Shown piece after piece: positions 8,276-16,870 of a stretch of 64,000 nucleotides of DNA. The notes below the pieces were generated by a model that searched no databases, was not told the DNA's origin, and saw nothing but the letters and a program-made list of their open reading frames with translations. A program made the position numbers and the translations under genes. Within the stretch, counting starts at the first letter, position 1. Each line of letters begins with the position of its first letter. The stretch lies in contig NZ_JADBEG010000001.1 of the NCBI RefSeq assembly GCF_014873755.1, positions 932,501 through 996,500 of the forward strand, written 5' to 3'. Source of the DNA: Amycolatopsis lexingtonensis. GTDB taxonomy: Bacteria > Actinomycetota > Actinomycetes > Mycobacteriales > Pseudonocardiaceae.

Positions 8276-9010
8276 ATGGCCGATCTTGACCTGACGAACT
8301 TCAAGGCACTCAGCTTCGACTGCTACGGCACGCTGATCGACTGGGAGGCGGGGATCGCCGCCGTCCTGTCGCCGTGGGCGAAGGAGCGGGGCCTCGGCCT
8401 TTCCGAGGAGGAACTGCTGGTCGCCTACGCGGCCAATGAGGCCGCGGTCGAGCGGGAAGCGCCGGCGACGCGGTATCCCGAGGTGCTCGCGGAGGCGTTC
8501 CGCCGGACCGGCGCCGGTCTCGGGTCCGAAGTGAGTGACGACTGGGCCCGGCGTCTCGGCGAGTCCGTGCCGGCGTGGCCCGCGTTCCCGGACTCGGCCG
8601 ACGCGCTCGCCCGGCTGGCCGAGCGCTACCAGCTGATCATTCTGTCCAATGTGGACCGTGCCGGGTTCGCGGGGAGCAACGAGCGGCTGCGCGGAACCTT
8701 CGCCGCGATCATCACGGCCGAGGACGTCGGCGCCTACAAGCCCGCCGCGAACCACTTCCGTGCGCTGGACGAGACGTTGCCGTCGCTGGGCGTGGCGCGT
8801 GAAGAACTGCTGCACGTGGCGCAAAGCCTGTTCCACGACCACGTTCCCGCGAAGCGCGAGGGCCTGTCGTCGGTGTGGATCAACCGCCGCCACGACCGCC
8901 CGGGCTGGGGCGCGACGCCCGAGCCGGGCGCCGAGTGGTCCTACCAGGCCGAGTACCCGTCCATGGCTGCCTTCGCCGACGCCGTCGACAGCGCGTTCGC
9001 CGGAGCCTGA
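8276..9010 (+). CDS. HAD-superfamily hydrolase, haloacid dehalogenase type II-like
   Basis: A 244-residue cytosolic hydrolase from the ATG at 8276. Motif I is FDCYGTLIDW, whose first Asp is the nucleophile. Motif II is ILSNVD, the motif III region is AYKPAANHFRAL, and the acidic end motif lies in LLHVAQSLFHDHVPA. The helical cap lies between motifs I and II. The arrangement is that of the L-2-haloacid dehalogenase / phosphatase-like branch (DUF-type FMP/HAD-IA). Substrate cannot be deduced. It stands alone, with 113 bp to the next gene and no visible operon partner. Confidence 0.85.
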   Translation: MADLDLTNFKALSFDCYGTLIDWEAGIAAVLSPWAKERGLGLSEEELLVAYAANEAAVEREAPATRYPEVLAEAFRRTGAGLGSEVSDDWARRLGESVPAWPAFPDSADALARLAERYQLIILSNVDRAGFAGSNERLRGTFAAIITAEDVGAYKPAANHFRALDETLPSLGVAREELLHVAQSLFHDHVPAKREGLSSVWINRRHDRPGWGATPEPGAEWSYQAEYPSMAAFADAVDSAFAGA

Positions 9011-9123
9011 CGGCGGCTCGAGCCACACCCCGCGGAGGGTAGGAAACACGGGGTCTGGTTCGCCGGTTCCGACCCCGGCACGTTGGGGGTGTCAGCGTCC
9101 CGTCACCACCCCCGAGGACCACC

Positions 9124-10041
9124 ATGAACGCGCTTCCCGAAGAGATCACGCTGGGGGACGTCACCGTCACCCGCGTCACGGAGTTCACCGGCCCGGTCGG
9201 CATGACCCCGGCCGAGTTCTTCCCCGCCAGTCCGCGCTCGTCCTGGGAGGAGAACCGCGACTGGCTGGCGCCGGACTTCTGGGACCCCGAGACCGGCGAG
9301 GTCCGGACGGCGGTCCAGACCTGGCTGCTGCGCAGCGAAGGCCGCACGATCCTCGTCGACACCGGCGCCGGCAACCACAAGGAGCGGCCCTACGCCGCGC
9401 TGTGGGGACACCTCGACACGCCGTTCCTCGACACGCTCGCGGCGGCCGGGGTGCGCCCCGGGGACGTCGACCTCGTGGTCAACACCCACCTGCACACCGA
9501 CCACGTGGGCTGGAACACCCGGCTCGACGGGCGTGCCTGGGTGCCGACCTTCCCCAACGCCCGGTACCTGCTGCCCCGGCGGGACTTCGACTTCTGGAAC
9601 CCCGTCAACGAGCACAAGTCCGTGTTCGGCCGGGGGAACCAGAACGTCTTCGAGGACAGCGTCGCGCCCGTGCGCGAGGCCGGGCTCGTCGACCTGTGGG
9701 ACGGTTCGTACCGCATCGACGGCAACCTGCGGCTCGAGCTCGCGCCCGGCCACACGCCGGGATCGTCGGTGCTGCACCTGGAATCCGGCGGCGACCGGGC
9801 GCTGTTCGCCGGCGATCTCGTGCACACGCCGCAGCAGATCGTGACGCCCGAGGTCAACTCGTGCTTCTGCGAGGACGAAGCCGAGGCCCGCGCCACCCGG
9901 CACCGGCTGCTCGGTGCGGCGGCCGAGACCGGCGCGCTGGTGTTCCCGGCCCACCTGCCCGGGCCCGGCGGGGTGCAGATCCGGCGTGACGGTTCCCGGT
10001 TCGCGATCGCGGAGTGGGCCGGCTTCGCGCGGGTCGCGTGA
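9124..10041 (+). CDS. Metallo-beta-lactamase-fold hydrolase (lactonase-like)
   Basis: A 305-residue cytosolic MBL-fold enzyme. The zinc-binding motif HxHxDH is NTHLHTDHVGWNTR at residues 120-133 (His122, His124, Asp126, His127). Further metal ligands are probably His in LAPGHTPGSS, Asp in LFAGDLVHTP and the His in VFPAHLPGP, so the dinuclear site looks complete. This is the branch containing N-acyl-homoserine-lactone lactonases and related hydrolases. The stop overlaps the start of the esterase by 4 bp (GTGA), so the two are translationally coupled and may act on the same ester or lactone substrate. Confidence 0.85.
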   Translation: MNALPEEITLGDVTVTRVTEFTGPVGMTPAEFFPASPRSSWEENRDWLAPDFWDPETGEVRTAVQTWLLRSEGRTILVDTGAGNHKERPYAALWGHLDTPFLDTLAAAGVRPGDVDLVVNTHLHTDHVGWNTRLDGRAWVPTFPNARYLLPRRDFDFWNPVNEHKSVFGRGNQNVFEDSVAPVREAGLVDLWDGSYRIDGNLRLELAPGHTPGSSVLHLESGGDRALFAGDLVHTPQQIVTPEVNSCFCEDEAEARATRHRLLGAAAETGALVFPAHLPGPGGVQIRRDGSRFAIAEWAGFARVA

Positions 10042-11450
10042 GCTCCCGGCAGCCGGTCGCGCACCTGCCGTCCGGTGCGGTGCGCGGCACCCGCGACCGG
10101 TTCGGCGAGCGCTACCGGGCCATCCCGTACGCGGCCGCGCCCCTCGGCCGGGGCCGCTTCGCCGCACCCGCGGCGCACCCGGGCTGGACCGGCGTCCGGG
10201 ACGGCACGCGGCCTTCGCCCACCGCACCGCAGCCGTCGCGGGACTTCGGCCGGCTCGACCTGAGCCCGTACTTCGGTCCCGGCTGGGTGCGCGGGGACGA
10301 GTACCTGACCGTGGACGTCCGCACCCCGGCCGCCGACGGCGGGCAGCGGCCGGTCATGGTGTTCGTGCACGGCGGCGGATTCGTCACCGGCTCCACCGCG
10401 GCCGCGCTCTACGACGGCCGGGCCTTCGCGCGGGACGGCGTCGTCCTGGTGACCGTCAACTACCGCCTCGGGATCCCCGGGTTCCTGGTCCTGGACGGCG
10501 CTCCGGACAACCGCGGGCTGCTGGACGTCCTCGCCGCGCTGCGCTGGGTCCGCGACGCCATCGGGGCGTTCGGCGGCGATCCCGGCAACGTCACGGTGTT
10601 CGGGCAGTCCGCGGGGGCGACGCTCACCGCGGGCCTGCTGGCCACGCCGGAAGCGAAGGGCCTGTTCCGGCGGGCGATCGTGCAGAGCGGCAGCGGCACC
10701 GGCGCGTTCACCCCGGAGCAGGCGCGGCGCGTCACCGCGGCGGCGGCCGCCGCGCTCGGGACCGAGCCGACGGCCGAGGCCTTCGCGGCCATCCCGGACG
10801 ACCGCTTGGTGGCGGTCACGCCCGCACTGTCCGGTGTGGACTTGCGGACGGCGACCGCCACCGATCCGCTCGTCGGGCTCAGCCCGTTCAGCCTGGTGCT
10901 CCCGGTACAGCCGGCGGACGCGCAGGGCGACGACGTCGAGCTGCTCATCGGCACCACGACCGAGGAGGGACACCTTTACCTGGTGCCGCAAGGGAAGTTC
11001 GACGGCTCCACCGACGCCGACGTGCTCGCCGTCGCGGCGGCGAGCCGGGACGACCCCGAGGCCGCGGTCGCCGAGCTTCGCGCGGCCCGGCCGGACGCGA
11101 GCCCGGGCGAGCTGCGATCGGCGTTGCTCGGCGACGCCCTGTTCGGCGCCGGCACGGCCCGGCTGATCGCGGCACACGCTCCCGGGCCGACGTACGTGTA
11201 CTCGTTCGCGCACCGCTCGACGGCGCTGGACGGCCGGCTCGGCGCGGCCCACACCGTCGAGCTGCCGTTCGTCTTCGACGTCGCCGATGAGCCGTGGCTG
11301 CACGGGGACACCGGGCTGCTGGGCCCCGGCCCGGCGCCCGCGGGCCTGGCGGCTCGGGTGCACCGCGCGTGGGTCGGTTTCGCTCGGACCGGGGACCCGG
11401 GCTGGGCACCCCACACCCCGGAGCGGCCCGTGGTGGAGGTGTTTCGCTGA
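10038..11450 (+). CDS. Type-B carboxylesterase
   Basis: A 470-residue alpha/beta-hydrolase of the carboxylesterase type-B family. It starts at a GTG overlapping the previous stop. Visible motifs: oxyanion hole HGGGF near residue 116, nucleophile elbow FGQSAGA (Ser in GQSAG), acid Glu in IGTTTEEGHLY and catalytic His in AAHTVELPF. No signal peptide is present, so the enzyme is probably intracellular. It forms a two-gene operon with the MBL hydrolase. The last codons overlap the antisense tail of a decayed SRPBCC gene, which suggests that a deletion joined the two regions. Substrate unknown; small aromatic or secondary-metabolite esters are typical. Confidence 0.9.
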   Translation: MSSRQPVAHLPSGAVRGTRDRFGERYRAIPYAAAPLGRGRFAAPAAHPGWTGVRDGTRPSPTAPQPSRDFGRLDLSPYFGPGWVRGDEYLTVDVRTPAADGGQRPVMVFVHGGGFVTGSTAAALYDGRAFARDGVVLVTVNYRLGIPGFLVLDGAPDNRGLLDVLAALRWVRDAIGAFGGDPGNVTVFGQSAGATLTAGLLATPEAKGLFRRAIVQSGSGTGAFTPEQARRVTAAAAAALGTEPTAEAFAAIPDDRLVAVTPALSGVDLRTATATDPLVGLSPFSLVLPVQPADAQGDDVELLIGTTTEEGHLYLVPQGKFDGSTDADVLAVAAASRDDPEAAVAELRAARPDASPGELRSALLGDALFGAGTARLIAAHAPGPTYVYSFAHRSTALDGRLGAAHTVELPFVFDVADEPWLHGDTGLLGPGPAPAGLAARVHRAWVGFARTGDPGWAPHTPERPVVEVFR

Positions 11451-11820
11451 GCGCTCGTGCAGCCAGCGGGAGAGCGCGAACAGGGTGCGCTCCACGCTGG
11501 ACGCCATCTCGTCCCGGAGCCCGGCCACGTCGCGGGCGGTCGAGCCGAGCACGGGATCCAGGCGCAGCAGCTGCCACTCCTGGGTCACGATCGAGCCGGG
11601 ACTAGCCGAGACCGCCGATGACGAGCGCGAACTCGGCGGGCGCGTCGGCGGGAGGACCTGCGAGCGCGTGTCCCATTCGCGTTCGCCGCCTTCGTCGTGG
11701 CGCACGCGGGGCGCCGTCGCGCCCCACAGCTCGATCTTGCCGACGTCGTTGATCAGGTTGTAGACGACCTGCGGCGGAGCGACCACCCAGGCTCGCCGGG
11801 CGAACGAGAAGAAGGCCGGG
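11445..11820 (-). pseudogene. Decayed SRPBCC (polyketide-cyclase/START-like) gene
   Basis: On the minus strand the translation runs ARRAWVVAPPQVVYNLINDV, then IELWGATAPRVRHDEGG, then WDTRSQV, and ends SPGSIVTQEWQLL and SVERTLFALSRWLHE. These are blocks of a small SRPBCC ligand-binding protein. Between WDTRSQV and SPGSIV the sense sequence (APAEFALVIGGLG) lies in another frame, so two compensating indels are present. About 15-20 residues are also missing before WDTRSQV. There is no proper stop: the frame runs into the esterase antisense. The gene is therefore broken by frameshifts and a deletion. Confidence 0.75.
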
Positions 11821-11915
11821 GCGGCACCATCGGACGAGCTGCCCGCCGGGGGCGGCGGTTTCCTACCCCCGGCAGGGGCAGGCTCGGCCGCCGCGGTCCC
11901 GGCATACTCGGTGTC

Positions 11916-12773
11916 ATGGTCGATCAGGGGCAGCTGGCCGAGTACCTGCAGGCGTGCCGGGCGCGGCTGCACCCGGACGACGTCGGGCTGCGCACCTACG
12001 GCGAACGGCGGCGGGTGCCCGGCCTGCGCCGCGAAGAGGTCGCGAGCCTCGCCGGGGTGAGCGCGTCGTACTACGTGCGGCTCGAGCAGGGCCAGTCGGT
12101 GAACGCCTCCGATGAGGTGATCGACGGCATCGCCCGCGCGCTGCGGCTCGACGCGGACGAGCACGAGCACCTGCGCGTCCTGGCCCGGCCGCCCCGTCGC
12201 CGCGTCGCGAAGCGGCCGCCTGCCGAGCGGGTCGGTGCGGCGACCACCCAGTTGCTGGCCGGGCTGGGTGACGTGCCGGCGATCGTGCTGGGGCGCCGGA
12301 CCGACGTGCTGGCGTGGAACCGGGCCGGGCACGCGTTCTTCGCCGGCCACCTCGACTTCGCCGCACCCGGCCGCCCCGCCGACCGCCCTAACATGGCGCG
12401 GCTGGTCTTCCTCGACGCGCACACCCGCGATCTCTATCCACAGTGGACAGAGAAGGCCCGCGCGGTGGTCGGCAACCTGCGCCTGACCGCGGGGAAGCAC
12501 CCGGACGACCGGCTGCTGAGCACCCTGATCGGCGAGCTCGTCACGGGCAGCGCCGGGTTCGCCGCGATGTGGGCCGACCACCGGGTGCTCGCCTGCGCCG
12601 CGACAGAGTACGCCATGCGCCACCCGCTCGTCGGCGACCTGACCGTGCACCAGCAGACCCTCACGCTCGCGCACGCGCCCGAGCAGACGCTTGTGGTCGT
12701 CACCGCCGAGCCCGGCTCGTCGTCCCAGGCGGCGCTGACCCTGCTCACCGCGGCGACCGCCGAACGGCGGTGA
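11916..12773 (+). CDS. XRE-family regulator with MmyB-like ligand-binding domain
   Basis: A 285-residue regulator from the ATG at 11916. The N-terminal HTH_XRE domain reads LRREEVASLAGVSASYYVRLEQG and is followed by NASDEVIDGIARALRLDADEHEHL, typical of the actinobacterial XRE/MmyB group. Residues 105-285 carry the MmyB-type ligand domain (VLGRRTDVLAWNRAGHAFF and further on FVFLDAHTRDLYPQW-like sequence), which in this family is thought to bind fatty-acid-like ligands. Regulators of this group usually control an adjacent dehydrogenase or SDR gene. Here the neighbour upstream is only the decayed SRPBCC gene, so the former target may be lost. Confidence 0.85.
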   Translation: MVDQGQLAEYLQACRARLHPDDVGLRTYGERRRVPGLRREEVASLAGVSASYYVRLEQGQSVNASDEVIDGIARALRLDADEHEHLRVLARPPRRRVAKRPPAERVGAATTQLLAGLGDVPAIVLGRRTDVLAWNRAGHAFFAGHLDFAAPGRPADRPNMARLVFLDAHTRDLYPQWTEKARAVVGNLRLTAGKHPDDRLLSTLIGELVTGSAGFAAMWADHRVLACAATEYAMRHPLVGDLTVHQQTLTLAHAPEQTLVVVTAEPGSSSQAALTLLTAATAERR

Positions 12774-12774
12774 G

Positions 12775-13281
12775 TCAGCCGGGCTCGCCGTAGTCGGCCG
12801 GGCGGGTGCGGAGCTTGGCCGCGATGCGGGCGAGGGCCTGCCGGTCGGTTTTCGTGAGCGGGTCGAGCACCAGCTCGCGGACCGAGCGGACGTGGACCGG
12901 CGCGGCGGTGACGACGACTTCGTGGCCGGCGTCGGTGAGCGCGGCCAGCGTGTAGCGGCCGTCGGCCGGGTCGGGGGAGCGGGTGACCCAGCCGCGGTTC
13001 TCCAGGCGCTTGACCACATTGGACAGCCGGGAGAGCGAGCCGTTCGTCAGGTAGGCGAGCTCGCTCATCCGGATCCGGCGGTCCGGGGCCTCGGAGATCT
13101 GGCTGAGCGTCATGTACTCGAACAGCGTGACGCCCGCGGTGTGCTGCAACGGCGCCTCGAGCCGGCCGGGCATCAGCAGCGCCAGGGAGATCAAGCCGGT
13201 CCAGGCTTCCTTCTCCTCGGCGTCGAGCCACCGCGGCTCGTCCGCGGCGCCGCCGGTACCCGGGCTGGTGATCGAGGCCAT
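12775..13281 (-). CDS. MarR-family regulator
   Basis: A 168-residue winged-helix regulator from the ATG at 13281; the stop lies 1 bp from the convergent XRE stop. The core TLSQISEAPDRRIRMSELAYLTNGSLSRLSNVVKRLENRGWVTRSPDPADGRYTLAALT contains the recognition helix and the DxR wing of MarR proteins. It is divergent from the RidA gene at 13371. The 89-bp gap contains a perfect 12-bp inverted repeat, so this protein most likely represses itself and ridA-like expression, released by a phenolic or reactive ligand. The ligand is unknown. Confidence 0.9.
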   Translation of the reverse strand: MASITSPGTGGAADEPRWLDAEEKEAWTGLISLALLMPGRLEAPLQHTAGVTLFEYMTLSQISEAPDRRIRMSELAYLTNGSLSRLSNVVKRLENRGWVTRSPDPADGRYTLAALTDAGHEVVVTAAPVHVRSVRELVLDPLTKTDRQALARIAAKLRTRPADYGEPG

Positions 13282-13300
13282 CGCGTCACTGTACCGCCTC

Positions 13301-13353
13301 GCCTTGACTTCACTCTTGAAGTCAAGGCAGACTGAAATCACTTCAAGATTGAA
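13301..13353. promoter_or_regulatory. MarR operator, perfect 12-bp inverted repeat plus a weaker copy
   Basis: GCCTTGACTTCA (13301-13312) and TGAAGTCAAGGC (13317-13328) are perfect inverted arms with a 4-bp spacer. A second, shorter dyad TTCAAGATTGAA lies at 13342-13353, just before the RidA ribosome-binding site. TTGACT inside the first arm may also serve as a -35 element. Confidence 0.85.
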
Positions 13354-13370
13354 CTCAAGGAGTGAGTAGG

Positions 13371-13781
13371 ATGCCGGTTTCGCTGATCAACCCGGACGGC
13401 CACGTCGTGGTCCCCGACTACCACCACGTCGCCGTGGCCACCGGGGGGACGCAGGTCCACCTCGCCGGTCAGGTCGCGTGGGACGAGAACGGCGCGCTGG
13501 TCGCGCCCGGCGACCTCACGGGCCAGGTCGTCCAGGTCTACCGCAATGTCGCCAAATCGCTGGCCGCGGCGGGGGCCACGTTCGCCGACGTCGTCCGCGT
13601 GACCTGGTACGCCGCCGGCTGGCGGCGCGAGCGGTACGACGACTTCCGCGCGGGCGTCGAGCAGGCGATGAAGGAACTGGACATCACGGCGACGCCCCCG
13701 GCGGCGCTGATCGGCGTCGAGATCCTGTTCGACCCGGAGATTCTGGTCGAAGCCGAGGTCGTGGCCGTCGTGGACCGGTGA
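13371..13781 (+). CDS. RidA/YjgF-family protein
   Basis: A 136-residue small cytosolic protein from the ATG at 13371, preceded by AAGGAG. It has the RidA fold order: VAVATGGTQVHLAGQVAWDENG, then LTGQVVQVYRNVAKSLAAAGATFADVVRVTWYA and the C-terminal PPAALIGVEILFDPEILVEAEVVAVV. RidA proteins hydrolyse reactive enamines/imines. The usual active-site Arg in that family lies in the RVTWYAAGW / PARTxV region. Here PPAALIGVE replaces the PARTxVxV motif, so the catalytic Arg appears absent and the protein probably belongs to a RidA subfamily with a different activity. Controlled by the divergent MarR gene. Confidence 0.85.
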   Translation: MPVSLINPDGHVVVPDYHHVAVATGGTQVHLAGQVAWDENGALVAPGDLTGQVVQVYRNVAKSLAAAGATFADVVRVTWYAAGWRRERYDDFRAGVEQAMKELDITATPPAALIGVEILFDPEILVEAEVVAVVDR

Positions 13782-14154
13782 CCTTCGGGTCGTCGGGGGC
13801 GTCGTGCCGGCAGGAGTCGGAGGACGCGGTCGCGATGATCGTGTCCAGCTTCTGCCGCGCGTCCACCAGTTCTCGGGCCAGGCGGTCGATCCGGTCGCGT
13901 TCGGTGATCAGCAGCTCGATCACCTCCGGGTTCGCCCGCCCGGCGCGGACGGCGGGCATGATCCCCTGGATCGTCGTGCTCGACAGGCCGGCCGCGTAGA
14001 ACTGCTGGATCAGCCAGACCTGGCCGACGCCGGCCTCCGGGTAGGAGCGGTGCCCGCCGGCCGTGCGCTCCGGCACGAGCATCCCTTTTTCCTCGTAGTA
14101 GCGCAGCGAGCGCACGCTGACGCCCGTCTTTTCGGCCAGCTCCCCGATGCGCAC
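13684..14154 (-). CDS. MerR-family regulator overlapping the RidA 3' end
   Basis: A 156-residue regulator from the GTG at 14154, with GGAGG upstream. The N-terminal HTH is RIGELAEKTGVSVRSLRYYEEKGMLVPERTAGGHRSYPE, followed by the dimerisation coiled coil (ELLITERDRIDRLARELVDARQKLDTIIA). After about residue 120 the sequence becomes an Arg/Pro-rich tail (RRPRPRLRPESPGRTGSRRR). That tail is encoded opposite the last 98 bp of the RidA gene, so it is probably neutral read-through caused by loss of an earlier stop. It is divergent from the OYE-like oxidoreductase gene, over which it probably acts from the dyad in its promoter. Confidence 0.85.
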   Translation of the reverse strand: MRIGELAEKTGVSVRSLRYYEEKGMLVPERTAGGHRSYPEAGVGQVWLIQQFYAAGLSSTTIQGIMPAVRAGRANPEVIELLITERDRIDRLARELVDARQKLDTIIATASSDSCRHDAPDDPKVTGPRRPRPRLRPESPGRTGSRRRSAPPGASP

Positions 14155-14188
14155 GCGGTCCTCCTGACGTGATCTGCCGCACAAGACG

Positions 14189-14217
14189 TTGAACCTCACG
14201 TCCATGTCAGATTCTAG
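14189..14217 (+). promoter_or_regulatory. MerR-type promoter with operator dyad in the spacer
   Basis: TTGAAC (14189-14194) and TTCTAG (14212-14217) can serve as -35 and -10. The imperfect dyad AACCTCACGT-cc-ATGTCAGATT (14192-14213, 7 of 10 matching) fills the spacer, which is the hallmark of MerR-activated promoters. It reads toward the oxidoreductase gene at 14253. Confidence 0.65.
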
Positions 14218-14252
14218 CCTGGTCGTCAAGCCGACCGAGGAGGACCTGAACC

Positions 14253-15359
14253 ATGGAAAACCGCGCTGTACGAACACTTTCCCGGCCGATCACGCTGGGC
14301 GGGGTCACCCTGCCCAACCGCGTCGCGATGGCCCCGATGACCCGCGGGTACGCCCCCGGCGGGGTGCCGGGGGCCGACGTGGCCGCCTACTACGCCAGGC
14401 GGGCCGCCGGCGGGACCGGGCTGGTGATCACCGAAGGCAGCTACGTCGACCACCCGTCCGCCGGCCAGCACGACCTGGTCCCGCACCTGTACGGCGCCGA
14501 AGCGCTCGCCGGCTGGGCCCGCGTCACCGCGGCCGTGCACGACGCGGGCGGGCGGATCTTCGCGCAGCTGCAGCACGTCGGAATGGCCCGGCTGGCCGGC
14601 GACCCGCCGCACCCCGGCGCCCCCGCCATCGGCCCGTCCGGGCGCCCGCTCGAGGGCACCGTCCCGGGGCGGACCATGACGACGGCCGACATCGACGACG
14701 TGGTCGGGGCGTTCGGCGAAGCGGCCAAGGCCGCCGAGGACGCGGGGTTCGACGGTGTCGAACTGCACGGCGCCCACGGCTACCTGATCGACCAGTTCCT
14801 TTGGGCGGGCACCAACCACCGCACCGACGGCTACGGCGGCAGCGTGCGGGCCCGGACCCGGTTCGCCGCCGAAGCCGTCGCCGCCGTCCGGGCACGCGTG
14901 ACGCCCGGGTTCCCCGTCGTCATCCGGCTGTCGCAGTGGAAGGCGTCCGACTACGACGCCCACATCGTGGCGACCCCCGAGGACTTCGGGGTCGTCCTGG
15001 GCGCGCTGGCCGACGCCGGCGCGGACGCCTTCCACATCTCCACCCGCCGCTTCTGGCTGCCCGCGTTCGACGGCGCCGACCTCACGCTGGCGGGCTGGGC
15101 GAAGAAGCTCTCCGGCAAGCCGGTCATCGCGGTGGGGTCGGTCGGGCTCGACACCGAGTTCACCGCCGCACTGGCCGGTGGCGGCGCGGGCCGCACCGGG
15201 ATCGACGGGCTCCTGGACCGGCTGGAGGCCGACGAGTTCGACGTCGTCGCCGTCGGCCGGTCCCTGCTCGCCGACCCGGAGTGGACGGCGAAGATCCTCG
15301 ACGGCCGCGACGACGAGGTGGTGCCGTTCACCCCGGAGGCACTGGGCGTCCTGCACTGA
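14253..15359 (+). CDS. Old yellow enzyme-like NADH:flavin oxidoreductase
   Basis: A 368-residue FMN-dependent ene-reductase-type enzyme from an ATG preceded by GAGGAGGACC. The TIM barrel starts with ITLGGVTLPNRVAMAPMTRGYAPGG, followed by the FMN and substrate regions QLQHVGMARLAG and DGVELHGAHGYLIDQFLWAGTNHRTDGYGGS (the HGAHGYLIDQFL motif that recurs in OYE proteins), and near the C-terminus VAVGRSLLADPEW, the phosphate-binding end of the barrel. Such enzymes reduce alpha,beta-unsaturated carbonyls with NAD(P)H. The divergent MerR gene and the MerR-type promoter suggest induction by electrophiles or another redox-active compound. Confidence 0.9.
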   Translation: MENRAVRTLSRPITLGGVTLPNRVAMAPMTRGYAPGGVPGADVAAYYARRAAGGTGLVITEGSYVDHPSAGQHDLVPHLYGAEALAGWARVTAAVHDAGGRIFAQLQHVGMARLAGDPPHPGAPAIGPSGRPLEGTVPGRTMTTADIDDVVGAFGEAAKAAEDAGFDGVELHGAHGYLIDQFLWAGTNHRTDGYGGSVRARTRFAAEAVAAVRARVTPGFPVVIRLSQWKASDYDAHIVATPEDFGVVLGALADAGADAFHISTRRFWLPAFDGADLTLAGWAKKLSGKPVIAVGSVGLDTEFTAALAGGGAGRTGIDGLLDRLEADEFDVVAVGRSLLADPEWTAKILDGRDDEVVPFTPEALGVLH

Positions 15360-15450
15360 GCGGGGCAATCGGCGGTACGGGTTCCCCTGGCCGACGGACA
15401 TACGCGGCCGGGGGATGGTCCCTACAGTGGGTGTTGCCGATCGTGACGCA

Positions 15451-16854
15451 GTGACGAAACCAGAGACGTGGTTCTCCACCATGATCGAGGCACACCGGAC
15501 CGAAGGCAAAGCGGCGGGCGCCGTTTTCGAGGCGTGGGAACGGTTCGTGCGGGGCGAGGACCAGGTCCCGGGCGTCCGGCCCCTCGTGGCGATCTCCTGG
15601 CACCGCTGCCGGGAGCGGTACCGGGTCGACCCCCACCTGACGGAGGCCCCGGTGGCCGCCGCGGGGCGCGACCACGCTCCGGAACACGACGCCGTCTTCG
15701 CCGAACTGGGGTTCCGCGCCGCCTCGGTGGCGCACGAAATGGGGAGCCTGCACGGGGTCGTCAGCGTCACCGACGCCGCCGGGCGGATCCTGGGGGAGTG
15801 GGGCGACCCGGCCACGCTCGCCCGGGCCACCGACTTCAACCTGGTGCCGTGGTTCTGCTGGTCGGAGTGCGCGGCGGGGACGAACGGCATGGGGACCGCG
15901 CTCGAGGCGCACGGGCCGGTGCTGATCAGCGGGGCGGAGCACTGGTGCCAGGCGTTCCACAGCTGGGTCAGCGCGGGCATCGCGGTGCGGGACGTGGTGA
16001 CCGGCGAGCCGATCGGCGGCCTGAACCTCTCCTGCTGGCGCAGCCGGCTGCCGCCGTCCGCGGGCGGGTGGCTGGCGAACGCGGTCGCCAAGACCCAGCG
16101 CGCGCTGCGAAGGCGGGCCCGCGACAGCGGAGCCGAGCTGGTCGCCGCCTTCACCCAGGCGGGCGCGCGCTCCGGCGCCCCGCTCGCCGCCGTGGACACC
16201 GCAGGCAAGGCGGTGATCGCGGACGACAAGGCGAGCGTGCTGCTGGGCGTCCCGGCGTCCACCCCGGCGATCGACGCGAGCCTGCGGTGGAACCCCGGGC
16301 TGCCGGAACTGATCGGCGCCGCCCGGCACGCCACCGGGCAAGCGGCGCGCAACCCCGACTGGGTCGGCTCGACGCAGATCTACACCCACCTGGCCGACGA
16401 GCCGACGGCGATCAGCATCCGGCCCGTCTTCTCGTCCGCGCACCTGATCGGGCACCTGATCTCGTTCGGGGTGGCCGAAGGCGCGCCGCTGCCGCCGGCG
16501 GAAGGACCCCTGGCACCACCGCGCCGGCTGGTCGGGGTGCGGGACAACCGGATGGTGCTGCTGCGGCTGCCGGACGTCTCGCTCGCGGAGTCGGAGGGCA
16601 ACGACGTGTGGCTGTCCACCGCGCAGGGCCGCCTGCGCGCCGCGTCGCCCAGCCTGGACAAGCTCGACGCCGAGCTGGCCGGGGCCGGCTTCCTGCGCGT
16701 GCACCGCCGGTACGTGGTCAACCTCAGCCGCGTCCGGGAGGTCGAGCGCGGGGTCAAGGGCGAGCTGCTGCTCGTCATGGATGGCGGCCCGGACGAGCTG
16801 GTGCCGGTCTCGCGGCGCAACGCCCCGGCGGTGCGCCGCGCGCTGAACATCTGA
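15451..16854 (+). CDS. AcoR-like sensor with GAF and LytTR DNA-binding output
   Basis: About 467 residues from the GTG at 15451 (an ATG at 15481 is also possible; neither has a strong ribosome-binding site). The N-terminus holds an AcoR-type segment, [20 protein letters not shown], then a GAF-like domain around residues 80-200 ([33 protein letters not shown] with GTNGMGTAL). In AcoR-type activators this is followed by an AAA+ sigma-54 domain; here it is replaced by a C-terminal LytTR domain at about 360-467 ([20 protein letters not shown] and [16 protein letters not shown]). It lies 16 bp upstream of katG at the head of the PQQ cluster, so it is the probable activator of that cluster, responding to an alcohol or acetoin-like metabolite (inference). 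Confidence 0.8.
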   Translation: MTKPETWFSTMIEAHRTEGKAAGAVFEAWERFVRGEDQVPGVRPLVAISWHRCRERYRVDPHLTEAPVAAAGRDHAPEHDAVFAELGFRAASVAHEMGSLHGVVSVTDAAGRILGEWGDPATLARATDFNLVPWFCWSECAAGTNGMGTALEAHGPVLISGAEHWCQAFHSWVSAGIAVRDVVTGEPIGGLNLSCWRSRLPPSAGGWLANAVAKTQRALRRRARDSGAELVAAFTQAGARSGAPLAAVDTAGKAVIADDKASVLLGVPASTPAIDASLRWNPGLPELIGAARHATGQAARNPDWVGSTQIYTHLADEPTAISIRPVFSSAHLIGHLISFGVAEGAPLPPAEGPLAPPRRLVGVRDNRMVLLRLPDVSLAESEGNDVWLSTAQGRLRAASPSLDKLDAELAGAGFLRVHRRYVVNLSRVREVERGVKGELLLVMDGGPDELVPVSRRNAPAVRRALNI

Positions 16855-16870
16855 GCCGCGGAGGGGTTTC

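Noticed and set aside
9124..10041. MBL-fold gene considered as a missing pqqB
   Set aside because: It has the standard HxHxDH lactonase motif, is coupled to an esterase and lies 11 kb from the pqq genes. PqqB has a different motif and genomic setting.
9390..13019. Very long minus-strand open frame of about 1200 codons
   Set aside because: It runs antisense across the MBL, esterase and XRE genes, has low-complexity Arg/Ala/Gly composition and only its SRPBCC part resembles a protein family. It is a high-GC antisense shadow.
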